From Trichomonas vaginalis G3 (Eukaryota; Parabasalia; Trichomonadida; Trichomonadidae), in assembly GCF_026262505.1 (NCBI RefSeq), contig NC_067203.1, positions 5,270,001-5,334,000 on the forward strand: a stretch of 64,000 nucleotides of DNA, in the 5' to 3' direction. Shown piece after piece: positions 29,916 through 38,400 of the stretch (within the stretch, counting starts at the first letter, position 1; each line of letters begins with the position of its first letter). Below the pieces are notes generated by a model. The model was given only the letters and a program-made list of their open reading frames with translations. It was not told the DNA's origin and made no database searches. A program made the translations under genes and the position numbers.

Positions 29916-30680
29916 ATGTTGTTCTATTTGCAAAGTACAGACCCAAACGAATACGGGACAGTAAAGCTACAAACAAACTTAGGTCTTCAGAATGAAGCGC
30001 TTGCTTTCAGAGTTGTTGACTTCAATACTATCGCAACTTTTGTCATAACAGATGAAACAGATTTCATAGAGATTGAAATAGATGACAAAAGAAGTGTTAT
30101 AACATTTCCTAATAGAGCTGGGTATAGAATAGATAAAATTGCTGGAGTCATAGATACTCTCATAAATGAAGAAACTATTGACAACATAGATGTCGAACTC
30201 TCTTCTGAGGGAACATTGAAGTTCAGCAGCGAGAAAGAGTTTAAGATACCAAGAATGAGTCATAGAGTACAACTTCTTTTGGGTGCATACCATATGACAT
30301 TTCCTTTGAAAAGTGTTGACAAAACGATTGAGATGAAATCTGTTCCATACGTATGTTATGGTAATTGTTTGTACATTGAGTCAAAAATAGCTAATGTCAC
30401 AGGTATTTCAGGAGTTAATAGTAAAGGTTCAGTAGAATATAAGTCTTTCTGTTATGCAGTCAATTCAATGTTCATTCCAAACGTTCCTGTCATAGCAACT
30501 CATTTAGGTAAATGGGTTCGCATTAGTCCTCATAATTTGAAAGACATGCAATTCAGACTTGTTGACTTTCAAGGAGAGCCTGTAGAACTGAAGGCACCAG
30601 TGCGAATGACTGTTGAAGTTGACTTTTTAGAAAATATTAAATGCAACAGCTTACAAGAGAACTCAGAGCTAAAAATATAA
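29916..30680 (+). CDS. Polinton virion-type protein, family A (254 aa)
   Basis: Starts MLFYLQSTDPNEYGTVKLQT and is beta-rich throughout. It has the same C-terminal plan as the 285-aa protein at 17651-18508: a YGNCLYIESKIANV segment, then a domain ending FRLVDFQGEPVELKAPVRMTVEVDF. The latter looks like a closing strand set of a jelly-roll or spike base. It is the best-preserved long member of this family in the element. Divergently transcribed from the collagen-like gene with only 17 bp between starts, so the promoters must overlap. Its 3' end overlaps the next gene by 40 bp. Role inferred as minor capsid or spike. Confidence 0.65.
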   Translation: MLFYLQSTDPNEYGTVKLQTNLGLQNEALAFRVVDFNTIATFVITDETDFIEIEIDDKRSVITFPNRAGYRIDKIAGVIDTLINEETIDNIDVELSSEGTLKFSSEKEFKIPRMSHRVQLLLGAYHMTFPLKSVDKTIEMKSVPYVCYGNCLYIESKIANVTGISGVNSKGSVEYKSFCYAVNSMFIPNVPVIATHLGKWVRISPHNLKDMQFRLVDFQGEPVELKAPVRMTVEVDFLENIKCNSLQENSELKI

Positions 30681-30883
30681 AGTATGAATGTTATGTATTA
30701 GGTCATGAACTTTGGTTGTTGCTGTTTGATGAAACAAATGAGTTAGTTATGTCAGTCAAGAGAACAGAAAAATATTGTGTTAGTGAAAACTGCACCAAGT
30801 CAATAAGATTAGGTTTGCATTATGAAGATGAGTTCGATACTGTTGAAGAAGTTTTGGATAGATATTACAAATTGCTAACTTGA
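30641..30883 (+). CDS. Polinton hypothetical protein (80 aa)
   Basis: A short gene overlapping the preceding virion-type gene by 40 bp in another frame, starting MQQLTRELRAKNIKYECYV. The product looks like a small mixed alpha/beta fold ending in an acidic helix (YEDEFDTVEEVLDRYYKLLT). Tight overlap points to co-expression with the upstream gene. It is followed by two GC-rich hairpins in a row (30899-30911 and 30917-30931), which could terminate convergent transcripts here. Confidence 0.55.
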   Translation: MQQLTRELRAKNIKYECYVLGHELWLLLFDETNELVMSVKRTEKYCVSENCTKSIRLGLHYEDEFDTVEEVLDRYYKLLT

Positions 30884-30898
30884 AATTTTTTGACTGAC

Positions 30899-30931
30899 GG
30901 CGCAAAGCGCCAAGATGGGCTCAAAGAGCCC
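30899..30931. terminator. Two GC-rich hairpins between convergent genes
   Basis: GGCGCaaaGCGCC (30899-30911) and GGGCTCaaaGAGCCC (30917-30931) lie between convergent genes ending at 30883 and 30943. They are short perfect stems with identical AAA loops in otherwise AT-rich DNA. A 3'-end or terminator role is a guess from position; they also belong to a set of similar palindromes scattered through both Polintons. Confidence 0.45.
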
Positions 30932-30942
30932 TCCTGACTGCT

Positions 30943-31443
30943 TTAATTTACTAAAACATATTTCAAACAAAGCTTATAGTCAGTAGATAGTTTTGTATAC
31001 TCGTTCGAATATTTATACTTAAACTCAACTCCTGTAGTTCCTGGTGTTTCAATGATGCGGATGTTACCTATTTTCATGAATAGTGGAGTTTGACCACAGC
31101 ATTCGATTTCAGGGTCGAGATAGTCAATGACACATTGTTTCCCTGTTATTCGTGAGATAACATTTTCAAGGTCCTCCTTTGTTAGAATTATTTGGTTCTT
31201 ACTTATAAGATTTGTCAAAAGCTTCTTATCGTCTTTGAGTAAAATTGTTTGGTATAACTGAAGAAGGTAATGGTCTACGTTATCTGAAGGATTTGTTTGA
31301 ACATTTGTGTAAGGGTTGTCGTTGGCTTCTCTTGAAAGAACTTGGTCCAGTGGTGGATACTCTAACTTAACATCTGATGTAGCGTTAGCGTTTGAAGCTG
31401 TGTTTAAATTCACCGACTTAAGATCTGGTTCTTTTTCTTTCAA
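30943..31443 (-). CDS. Polinton hypothetical protein (about 166 aa)
   Basis: The frame opens at 31443 with KEKEPDLKSVNLNTASN but no ATG is visible at its head, so the true start is unclear. The N-terminal third is low-complexity; the rest is a folded domain with a helix pair (LLQLYQTILLKDDKKLLTNLI, TKEDLENVISRITGKQCVIDYL) and a beta-rich end (MKIGNIRIIETPGTTGVEFKYKYS). No family recognised. It shares an upstream region with the divergent 172-aa gene. Confidence 0.55.
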   Translation of the reverse strand: MKEKEPDLKSVNLNTASNANATSDVKLEYPPLDQVLSREANDNPYTNVQTNPSDNVDHYLLQLYQTILLKDDKKLLTNLISKNQIILTKEDLENVISRITGKQCVIDYLDPEIECCGQTPLFMKIGNIRIIETPGTTGVEFKYKYSNEYTKLSTDYKLCLKYVLVN

Positions 31444-31464
31444 ACACTCGAACTATAGTTCTTT

Positions 31465-31983
31465 ATGACAATATTGTTTGTCGTTCGTGAGTCAACATTT
31501 GATGTTGGTTCAATTGGAACATTAACGGCACCAGCTAAGATGGATTTGCTTCTCATTTCATATAGAATAAAAACCTTTTATATGTATGAAATGAACAATA
31601 TACTCGACAAGGGTTTGAATGTAAAGCTAACGAATGAAAATATTGTTGAATTCACTGAGACAGGTGCTGTGTATAAAGATGTAGAACTACTGAACAAAAG
31701 AGCTAAGGGAAGAAGCAGGAACATGAACAAAGGGTGGAAGCCTATAAAAATTTATGTCAATGATGGCTCAGGAGGTTCAAACATAAAGTATGCAGAAAGT
31801 TATAGAGTTTATGCTCTCAAAGGTGAAAAGCCTTCATTTAAGAACAGCTATTCTAACGCATATCCTCAAAAGCTAACGGATGGGGAAGTGGATGATATGA
31901 ATGACAGCAAAAATATTAACAGAAATGGCGACAGAGATGCATGGAATTTGTTTACCATCAGTCAATTGAAGGTTAAACTTTAA
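31465..31983 (+). CDS. Polinton hypothetical protein (172 aa)
   Basis: Starts MTILFVVRESTFDVGSIG. A basic, beta-rich product with a glycine loop (KIYVNDGSGGSNIKYAESYRVYALKGEKP) and an Asn/Asp-rich C-terminus. No motif recognised. Its 3' end overlaps the convergent packaging ATPase gene by 4 bp, again showing how compact the element is. By position between virion-type genes and the ATPase it may be a structural protein. Confidence 0.55.
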   Translation: MTILFVVRESTFDVGSIGTLTAPAKMDLLLISYRIKTFYMYEMNNILDKGLNVKLTNENIVEFTETGAVYKDVELLNKRAKGRSRNMNKGWKPIKIYVNDGSGGSNIKYAESYRVYALKGEKPSFKNSYSNAYPQKLTDGEVDDMNDSKNINRNGDRDAWNLFTISQLKVKL

Positions 31984-32820
31984 AACAATGTTGGTCGTTC
32001 CCATGGAATATTTTTGACTTTAATGGTATTAGTCATGATATGAATCTCAAGGTATGAACGAGGAGAGATGAGAGACTTATATGCTTCCCAAATTTCTTCA
32101 AAAGGTAATGTTATACCTGACTGTTTCCAAATGAGTTCAATATCATAGCGTGAGAAACCTTGAAAGATAACGAAGTCAGTTATGAGACGTTTTATGTTTA
32201 AAGCTAAAAACCTCCATGTTTGCATAAGTATTGCTACAGTTAAATGGTAATGTCTGACTTTAGTAATGATGTTAGCTAATGGTGAGTCTGGTTTTGACAC
32301 TAAACCTTTTCCGGCGAAGTCGTCACAAACGAGCAGAGTGTTTGAAGGATACTTTTTGAAGGGGTATTTTGAAAGTTTTGATAGAATGTAGTTTGTAAGT
32401 CGTTTCATATCGTAAACTCCTGAGTATTGACGTAAGTGGTGTTTGTCAATAATTCTTTCCATCTCCTCAGAAGTCTTTTGCATTCCTGACTGTATAAATT
32501 CAACGATGGCATAATATTTCCTCTTACGTCGAATGTAACGTTGAAGAAATTCAATGAGTTCACTGTCTGGAACTTTAACGACAGAGGCTTGAACTTTTGA
32601 CATAAATGTTTTCGCTGTTGAGTCCATAGAGTCTGAAGTTGCTGATATAATGATTTGGTCATAGTGAGTCGTTTCCTAAACGTTCTGTTATGAGTATATG
32701 ACGAATGAGGTTAAATGTCTTACCTGAACCCATCTTTCCACAATAGAAATAAACACCATTTGAACAGAACTCATAGTCCTTACTGAAAGGAAGAATGAGA
32801 GAAAGTTAAGTTTTCTAGTT
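31980..32820 (-). CDS. A32-like packaging ATPase (FtsK-HerA), broken
   Basis: The distal part (31980-32627) carries a Walker B motif, NTLLVCDDFAGKG, and a following TVAILMQTWRFLAL strand-helix like the sensor region of the poxvirus A32/FtsK-HerA packaging ATPases. A P-loop of the form GKMGSGKT is encoded just upstream on the same strand, near 32680-32780. The enzyme would pump element DNA into capsids and is one of the Polinton hallmark genes. The gene looks broken, with about one break. It is divergent from the virion-type gene at 32878. Confidence 0.75.
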
Positions 32821-32877
32821 TCATTCATGTCTTCATCTACGTCATGTATTAAATGCTTCATTTTATCTCCATTAAAA

Positions 32878-33396
32878 ATGCAAGTCAGAAATATTCAGAA
32901 CATAGCACCGAGTCTAACTGACAAGAGTATAAAGATATACTATGAACATGTTATGATGAAACCAACCAAAATTCAAGAAAGTCAGTATACTTATGAATAT
33001 CCAAGACACTGGGTAGAGTATGTAGGAGGTGAGAAAGCTATTGAAATCAGACAGGTTCGAAGTATTCCAGCAGGAAGAACAATATTATTGAAGAACTTTA
33101 ATGTTTTGAGATATAATGATGAAACAAAGAAGCAAGATAGTTTTCCTGTTGCTGTGTATGTGAACCTAGACACAGGAGATGACATGAAAGTTTTTAATAC
33201 AAAGCTTCAAACGGTAGTGAGAGAACAACTGACTGCGGAAGGACATCCATTACCTTCAGAAGTTACCATAGCATATAATTTTGAAACAAACTCAATAGAT
33301 TTTAAAGTCGTCTCTGCAAAGAAGTCAGGTTTTACATTTAATGAAGCAGATGTATATTCGAATGAAAACTTCAAAGCTTGCATGCTATTAGATTAA
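32878..33396 (+). CDS. Polinton virion-type protein, family A (short)
   Basis: The frame is open from ATG 32827, but the methionine at 32878 (MQVRNIQNIAPSLTDKS) gives an N-terminus of the same kind as its relatives. The strand YEYPRHWVEYVGGEKAIEIRQVRSI matches the equivalent parts of the proteins at 17651 and 38401. This product ends after the N-terminal half of the family plan; the next frame downstream may correspond to further sequence of the same kind. The stretch 33.4-34.1 kb looks broken. Confidence 0.6.
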   Translation: MQVRNIQNIAPSLTDKSIKIYYEHVMMKPTKIQESQYTYEYPRHWVEYVGGEKAIEIRQVRSIPAGRTILLKNFNVLRYNDETKKQDSFPVAVYVNLDTGDDMKVFNTKLQTVVREQLTAEGHPLPSEVTIAYNFETNSIDFKVVSAKKSGFTFNEADVYSNENFKACMLLD

Positions 33397-33713
33397 TGAC
33401 GATTGCTTTAAGAAAATATTTAAATTCAGTGACTCAAACGATGTCAATAGATGACCTTCGTGGAATGTTACCATCGACGTTTACAGTAGAAGGTTCAGCA
33501 GGATTGCTTACAAGATTGTCAATTGGTGGTATTTGGTCTCGTGAGAACATTGTTATAAAATCCAGTATAAGTGAATTTGCTGAAGAATCTATATTATGTC
33601 TTTCAAACTATATGTATTCGCCGCCGAAGCATTATAGTATAACAAACTTTGTCAGTAAGTTTAAACATAAGACTTGTCGAACCTTCTTCAATGAAAGATG
33701 TTGTGCTACCTAA
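33396..33713 (+). CDS. Polinton protein fragment after family A member
   Basis: An open frame starting MTIALRKYLNSVTQTMSIDD that overlaps the preceding stop by one base. The product (about 105 aa) is beta-rich in its first half (STFTVEGSAGLLTRLSIGG) and may belong with the virion-type family. The region through 34078 has further short coding-like stretches (including a GGGCGAAGCCC palindrome at 33889-33899) but no complete gene; it looks like one or more broken genes. Confidence 0.4.
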   Translation: MTIALRKYLNSVTQTMSIDDLRGMLPSTFTVEGSAGLLTRLSIGGIWSRENIVIKSSISEFAEESILCLSNYMYSPPKHYSITNFVSKFKHKTCRTFFNERCCAT

Positions 33714-34078
33714 AGATGGAAAGGATGGACTCATTATTGAGATGATTTTTAATAGCATATTAAATGAGCTGTGTTCTTGAAGGTCATTCATGATGAAATA
33801 ACTGTTGTAGAAGATGTTAGCAATTGTTCAGACATTTGAAGCGTATAGATGAGATAAGAAAGAAGTTAGATAGACCGCAAAGCGGTGAGGGCGAAGCCCG
33901 TGAGAATGTTTATGTTTCATTGACTTTCTCCAGTAACGAGAACTTTTATGAGATAATATTGAAGAGAGATGATTTTAATATGGTGTAAATGGTAGCTTGG
34001 GCAGCTTTAGGCGCAATGGGAACAAAAGCATTAGCATTTTGAGCAAAAGCACTTGGAGCTTATGACGCAGTAAATAAA

Positions 34079-34516
34079 ATGAGTGGAGGAAGGGTTTCGA
34101 AGACATTAGATGCAAATAAAGGGAAGATTGGAGGCTGGGTTGCAAAGAAGTTAAGATTAAATAAAATAGGGCTCATAAATAAAGCATCCAATTTGGTTGC
34201 GACTGAGTCAGAAAATGCTTTAGGAAAGGACGATGAGTTTGCAAAACACGCAAAAGACTTTAATGACCAGATGAAAGGTGAAACAATGCATTTAAATAGA
34301 GTCGATGGAACTAAAGAAAATGTTTCTTCTCCACCAGTAGTTCTTCCGTATGGTCCCTATGGAATGTATGGAAACCCTTACGAAAGACCATTTGACCCAT
34401 TGACTGGTGGAAGTAATTGGTATCATTACGGCCGAAGAAGAAAGACAGTCAAGTTGGAGACAGACGTGAAGAAAGCAACTAAAAAGAAACCAAGGAAGAG
34501 AGTTATAAAGCAATGA
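34079..34516 (+). CDS. Polinton small basic-tailed protein (145 aa)
   Basis: Starts MSGGRVSKTLDANKGKIGGW. The N-terminal segment looks like an amphipathic helix region (IGGWVAKKLRLNKIGLINKASNLV), the middle is Pro/Tyr/Gly-rich (VVLPYGPYGMYGNPYERPFDPLTGG) and the C-terminus is strongly basic (KKATKKKPRKRVIKQ). The combination recalls minor core or internal capsid proteins of adenovirus-like viruses that bind membrane and DNA, which is an inference only. Its 3' end lies within the inner edge of the right terminal repeat, mirroring the gene at 14496-14741 on the left. Confidence 0.6.
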   Translation: MSGGRVSKTLDANKGKIGGWVAKKLRLNKIGLINKASNLVATESENALGKDDEFAKHAKDFNDQMKGETMHLNRVDGTKENVSSPPVVLPYGPYGMYGNPYERPFDPLTGGSNWYHYGRRRKTVKLETDVKKATKKKPRKRVIKQ

Positions 34517-35351
34517 ATTCAACAGGGTAGAAAAGAGGTTAGAAATCGAGTTAGATATACCCTTCTACCCTAAATTTATTTTTGGGCTATGTTTTCATAC
34601 GTGTGAGGGTGGTGATATCATTTATTTTTAAGTTTATTTTTATATAAATGACAGAACAAAAATATAACATTTCTACTCAACAGGAATGAGACCCTTACTG
34701 ACTATGTATTCGTTTAATGCTTGATGAAAACAATGGTACATATTATCGTATGGGTATACACAACGTCTGTTTCCATCGTCGTCGTATATGTAGAGCTCAA
34801 ATCCAGTCCAACCTTCTTTTGTACAATATGTAGCTTTATTTAAGTATGCATTTATGTAGATAAGGCAATTTTCTTCATCGCTCCAGAAATAATTTTTCGT
34901 CATTGTTGAAATAGTTTTTGTTCCTCTACGTCCATAAGGAATGTATGCAATGAACTTTGCGTCATAAGGGATTGTAATATATTCAGGGTTTCTTTCATCG
35001 TCAATGGGTCTGTCTTTGTTAAAATGCATGTTTCTCAGTTTTACTTGAGTTTTGAATAGTTCACGGAAACGTTCTGGGAAAGAGTCATAGTAAATGTAGT
35101 CGGATATGTCTTTGTAATGAAATAAAAAATTTAAAAAAATAAAAATAAGGTTATTTTTTATTTAGTGAGGACGGTAGTGAAGTCGTTAGTGAAGTCGTTT
35201 ATGTGTCAGACGGTTTTGTAAATATTTAAGGTTAAGTTGGTGTTATGGTTGTGTTGTAAAATATACGTTACCGGTTTCGTAAAGTGTCAAAACCGCTAAG
35301 TGGTGTACGGAGGCGCGCAGTGCCTCAGTACACGACTTAGAGATACTAACT
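34493..35351 (-). repeat. Polinton 1 right terminal inverted repeat
   Basis: Inverted copy of the left repeat. Its outer hairpin (arms 35296-35314 and 35322-35340, 17 of 19 positions paired) has a different stem sequence from the left end but keeps the same loop, GGCACTGCG, and the same terminal AGTTAGTATC. The remainder is close to identical to the left repeat. Confidence 0.9.
34673..35029 (-). CDS. Polinton TIR-borne small protein, right copy
   Basis: Inverted twin of the gene at 13896-14213, carried in the right terminal repeat. This copy reads to a C-terminus YDNMYHCFHQALNEYIVSKG and is almost identical to the left copy in the shared part. The product is small, Tyr- and Asn-rich and unrecognised. 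Because the two repeats recombine or are copied from each other during replication, near identity of the gene copies is expected. Confidence 0.6.
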   Translation of the reverse strand: MHFNKDRPIDDERNPEYITIPYDAKFIAYIPYGRRGTKTISTMTKNYFWSDEENCLIYINAYLNKATYCTKEGWTGFELYIYDDDGNRRCVYPYDNMYHCFHQALNEYIVSKGLIPVE

Positions 35352-35606
35352 TCCTGCTTGTCTTCCTACATTGTCCATCCATCCTTGAACTTTTCCTCTT
35401 GTTTCAGGATTTGGAATAAGATTTGTTGCATCTCGTGCTACATCCCAACCTTTCTGTACAGTTTGTATAATAGGTTGTGCTTTCTCTTTCAGTATACCTA
35501 ATGTACTCAAAATCTTCCTTCCAACTCCAAATACACCTCTGGCTATTGTTCCCACTGCGGGTAAAAATCTAGATGCGACTCCTGCTAATGCGCCAAATAA
35601 ACCCAT
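35346..35606 (-). CDS. Polinton 2 small amphipathic protein (86 aa)
   Basis: Starts MGLFGALAGVASRFLPAVG, a Gly/Ala-rich hydrophobic N-terminus that could insert in membranes, followed by a basic stretch (GVGRKILSTLGILKEKAQ) and a helical C-terminus. It resembles in style the 77-aa protein at 39254-39487. Small membrane-active proteins of this type are found among adenovirus-lineage minor capsid proteins. The gene ends exactly where the Polinton 1 terminal repeat begins, so its terminal codons may come from that repeat. It is divergent from the integrase, with a palindrome (AACCCATttcttATGGGTT, 35602-35620) between the starts. Confidence 0.6.
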   Translation of the reverse strand: MGLFGALAGVASRFLPAVGTIARGVFGVGRKILSTLGILKEKAQPIIQTVQKGWDVARDATNLIPNPETRGKVQGWMDNVGRQAGS

Positions 35607-35620
35607 TTCTTATGGGTTAA
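35602..35620. promoter_or_regulatory. Palindrome between divergent Polinton 2 genes
   Basis: AACCCAT and ATGGGTT flank a 5-bp spacer, and the minus-strand start codon lies inside the left arm. It is the only DNA between two divergent genes (starts at 35606 and 35624), so any promoter or operator must overlap it. Confidence 0.4.
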
Positions 35621-35623
35621 AAA

Positions 35624-36583
35624 ATGACGAATCCGAACAAGGACCCCTATGTTTCTAAAGCGACAAAGAAAGCACTCATGATAAAAATCTTTAGTTCAAC
35701 ACCAAATGCTTGGTTTATGGATATCTTGGAAAACATTCCGAGAGTTAGAACAGATGGACCTCCATACTGGTTAATATTTGTTGGTCAAAACACAAGATAC
35801 TGTGAAGCCATACCATTACAGTCCAAAGCTATTTTAGATATCTTAGCAGCTTTGACAATATTCGTTGACAAATACCATCCAACAAAACTGACATCTGACT
35901 GTGAAAGTTCTTTCAAATCAGATGATATTAAAAACTATCTGCGTTCAAAAAATGTAAACCAATATTTCATTGTCGACCAAAACCATTCTGCTCTTGGTGT
36001 CATTGACGGATGTATAAAAATGTTAAGAGACTTAAACCAACCACATGGTGGTGAAGCAAATGAAATGTCATATGACGACAAATATAGACACTTCTCCATG
36101 GCAAAGATGAGACAAGTTTTAAATATTTACAATAACCGTAAACAAAAAGGTTTGGGAAACCACTCCCCCGAAGAAATGAAAAACAACCCTGACTTAGAGA
36201 AAGACTATATATTTAATAATTTAGTCAAAAGAGACAAACAAGAAAGAATGCCGGGCTTCAAACTTCAGAAAGGTGACAAAGTAAAAATAGAAATACCTAA
36301 ACGCGACCCATATGAAAATACTATTGACTATGACAACAATGGGAACTCGACAGGTACTCACATTCGTGTTCGTAAAAATAGAAGAAAGTATACAAGAGAA
36401 TATTATGAAGTTTTAGGCAAACATGGCAAAATGTACACACTGCAAGCAGAAGATAAAACTACTATTGTCAGACCTCGTTTCAAACTTGTCAAAGTTCAAG
36501 GTGGTATACTTTCAAAGACAGTTCCTAACAAATATAAGACAACTCCTGACGAATATGCTAAAGAAGTTGAAAATGACGACTAA
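35624..36583 (+). CDS. Polinton 2 rve-type integrase
   Basis: A 319-aa integrase homologous to that at 25700-26785 but clearly diverged. The core begins NAWFMDILENIPRVRTDGPPYW, continues with KLTSDCESSFKSDDIKNYLRS and a DQNHSALGVIDGCIKMLRDLNQ helix, and the C-terminal part contains the beta-rich GDKVKIEIPKRDP and EYYEVLGKHGKMYTLQAEDK strands. Compared with Polinton 1 the N-terminal region is shorter. The stop codon overlaps the convergent tail-fibre gene by 4 bp. Confidence 0.85.
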   Translation: MTNPNKDPYVSKATKKALMIKIFSSTPNAWFMDILENIPRVRTDGPPYWLIFVGQNTRYCEAIPLQSKAILDILAALTIFVDKYHPTKLTSDCESSFKSDDIKNYLRSKNVNQYFIVDQNHSALGVIDGCIKMLRDLNQPHGGEANEMSYDDKYRHFSMAKMRQVLNIYNNRKQKGLGNHSPEEMKNNPDLEKDYIFNNLVKRDKQERMPGFKLQKGDKVKIEIPKRDPYENTIDYDNNGNSTGTHIRVRKNRRKYTREYYEVLGKHGKMYTLQAEDKTTIVRPRFKLVKVQGGILSKTVPNKYKTTPDEYAKEVENDD

Positions 36584-38382
36584 GCAATTCTATACCATGC
36601 GTAAACTGTCATGTAAGGTGGCATGTATTCTTTACTTTGTCCCGTTGTTTGCGTATATCCTGAAACGAAATGTGTATGGTTTCCTTCTCCCTGCGTGTTA
36701 TTCCAGTAACAATTTATAGCAAACTTAACGTCGTCTTTAACATCATATCCTTTACCTTTTGTCATTCCTGACCAATCCCAATATCTATGACTATGCCAAC
36801 CTGCTTGAGATGTACTTAAATCTATGTAATGACTGTGTGCAGGTAAATTTTCACCTGAAATCGTTTTACTTCCACCTGTTTCCTTTGAAGAGTTTGCACA
36901 ATACAAAAAACTGTCGACTATTTGTTCCCATGCACCAACACCAAACATTACTTGAGGACCTCTTGCATCCATAGATGTATAAATAGAACCTACTGGGTTC
37001 ATTAAATCAAACATATGAGATATTATAGGATTGTCTCTTTTGAACTTAAAATATAGTGCAACTATTTCAGGTTTCTTCTGGTTTGTGTCAGAATATTTTT
37101 TATAATATAATCTTATGTTTTCAGGGTAAGTAAAGTCTTGACTATAATATTTATTTCTATCATCTGTATAATAATATACTATTCTCGTTTTTTCTATTGC
37201 ATTATATCTTTTATATCTATAATAATCTAAATATAATGTTAGCTTTTGTTCATCTACATATGGTGTTCTGTCGTCATCTCCATAGTCATAATAATGTGGT
37301 GCCGGAGCTGGGTCAGGTAATATCATATCCACCATTTCATAAACTCCTAAATATTTCTTTTGTTCGTCTCCATATAAGTTTAAGTAGCAGTTGTTGTCTA
37401 ATGGAACTTTAACTTGTGTACCATCATTCTTTTTATAGCTTACATACATTTCATTGTTATTTTTCGGAGTGAGTTTATACCGTGTACCATTTTTTAAGGA
37501 CTGTACCAACTGCCATCTAAAATATTTATTTTCTTCATTGACAGAAAAGTCACCAACAATAGTTTCAATATTTTTTGTTCCTATCAAACTTTGGTATATT
37601 TCATTGACATATGTTTTATCTGCTTTATTTTCAAGGCTAACGTTTAAGTCTGTTATTTCAGAAGATGTATGTGTATGTCCAACGGCACTTTTCCTGTTTA
37701 AGGTTTCTTGTAAGTTTGTAATATTTGCAATGGTATGTGTATGTCCAACGTCACTTTTCCTGTTTAAGGTTTCTTGTAAGTTTGTAATATTTGCAATGGT
37801 ATGTGTATGTCCAATGTCACTTTTCCTGTTTAAGGTTTCTTGTAAGTTTGTAATATCAGATATAGAATGTGTATGAGTCTTATCTGCTTTTGTCTCTAAT
37901 GTTTCCTTAAGACTTGGTATTTGGTTAATATGATGTATATGAGTCTTTTTAGAATATTCGTTTTCAGCTCTTGTCACTTCACTTGACATTTTATTGTCAA
38001 CATATGTTTTGTCTGCTAGTTCAGGATGAGTATGTTCTTTTGTTGCATAAGCATTGTTAGCTCTTTCTTCTTCTTTTGCTATTGCATCGTCTACATATTC
38101 TTTGTCAGCTTTGTTGTCAACATCTGCTTTCAAAAGAAGTTCATTTATAGGTTTCTCGTTTAAAGTTCCTTTTGTTGGATTTATACAGACAGTATTGTTC
38201 TTATTGTCTTGAAATAGAAACTCATCTGTTATAGGGTTTAATGTCGGTTTTAAGTCACCCCCTTTCAATGACTCAGATATCTTAGAATAGTTTGAAAAGT
38301 TTGTTGTGCTCTTATTTAGAGCTTGCATAATGAGTTGTCGGTTGTGTTGTATTTCTCTCATAGACGCTGTTTCATTTGACAT
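36580..38382 (-). CDS. Phage tail-fibre-like protein of Polinton 2
   Basis: A 600-aa protein built from tandem shaft modules: at least three copies of about 21 residues with IANITNLQETLNRKS and DVGHTHT units, and others ending KADKTHTH. The C-terminal tip has the same hallmarks as its Polinton 1 counterpart: MNPVGSIYTSMDARGPQVMF, VGAWEQIVDSFLYCANSS, NLPAHSHYI, GNHTHFV and the closing YMPPYMTVYAWYRIA, matching phage tail-fibre/collar tips. The middle (roughly residues 260-440) is Tyr-rich and different from the other protein, which suggests a variable receptor-binding part. The module array is also seen as near-identical repeats in the DNA at 37640-37870. Confidence 0.85.
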   Translation of the reverse strand: MSNETASMREIQHNRQLIMQALNKSTTNFSNYSKISESLKGGDLKPTLNPITDEFLFQDNKNNTVCINPTKGTLNEKPINELLLKADVDNKADKEYVDDAIAKEEERANNAYATKEHTHPELADKTYVDNKMSSEVTRAENEYSKKTHIHHINQIPSLKETLETKADKTHTHSISDITNLQETLNRKSDIGHTHTIANITNLQETLNRKSDVGHTHTIANITNLQETLNRKSAVGHTHTSSEITDLNVSLENKADKTYVNEIYQSLIGTKNIETIVGDFSVNEENKYFRWQLVQSLKNGTRYKLTPKNNNEMYVSYKKNDGTQVKVPLDNNCYLNLYGDEQKKYLGVYEMVDMILPDPAPAPHYYDYGDDDRTPYVDEQKLTLYLDYYRYKRYNAIEKTRIVYYYTDDRNKYYSQDFTYPENIRLYYKKYSDTNQKKPEIVALYFKFKRDNPIISHMFDLMNPVGSIYTSMDARGPQVMFGVGAWEQIVDSFLYCANSSKETGGSKTISGENLPAHSHYIDLSTSQAGWHSHRYWDWSGMTKGKGYDVKDDVKFAINCYWNNTQGEGNHTHFVSGYTQTTGQSKEYMPPYMTVYAWYRIA

Positions 38383-38400
38383 TTTTATTATAGATAAAAT

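Larger units (their letters stand above)
13639..35351. mobile_element. Polinton/Maverick 1, about 21.7 kb, largely whole
   Basis: Bounded by inverted repeats of about 0.86-0.88 kb that both start AGTTAGTATC. It encodes the Polinton hallmark set: protein-primed DNA polymerase B, rve integrase, A32-like packaging ATPase and a probable double-jelly-roll capsid protein, plus many virion-type and regulatory genes on both strands. The middle parts of the two repeats are nearly identical, suggesting a fairly young insertion. It is largely whole, with a handful of broken genes (mainly the ATPase, the stretch 33.4-34.1 kb and the copy of the repeat-borne gene). No adenovirus-type protease was recognised. 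No 6-bp target duplication is visible: the left flank is non-Polinton repeat DNA and the right flank is another Polinton, so the neighbourhood has been rearranged. Confidence 0.92.

Noticed and set aside
13639-35351. An adenovirus-type cysteine protease gene, expected in Polintons.
   Set aside because: No frame with the His-Asp/Glu-Cys pattern could be recognised, so none is reported.
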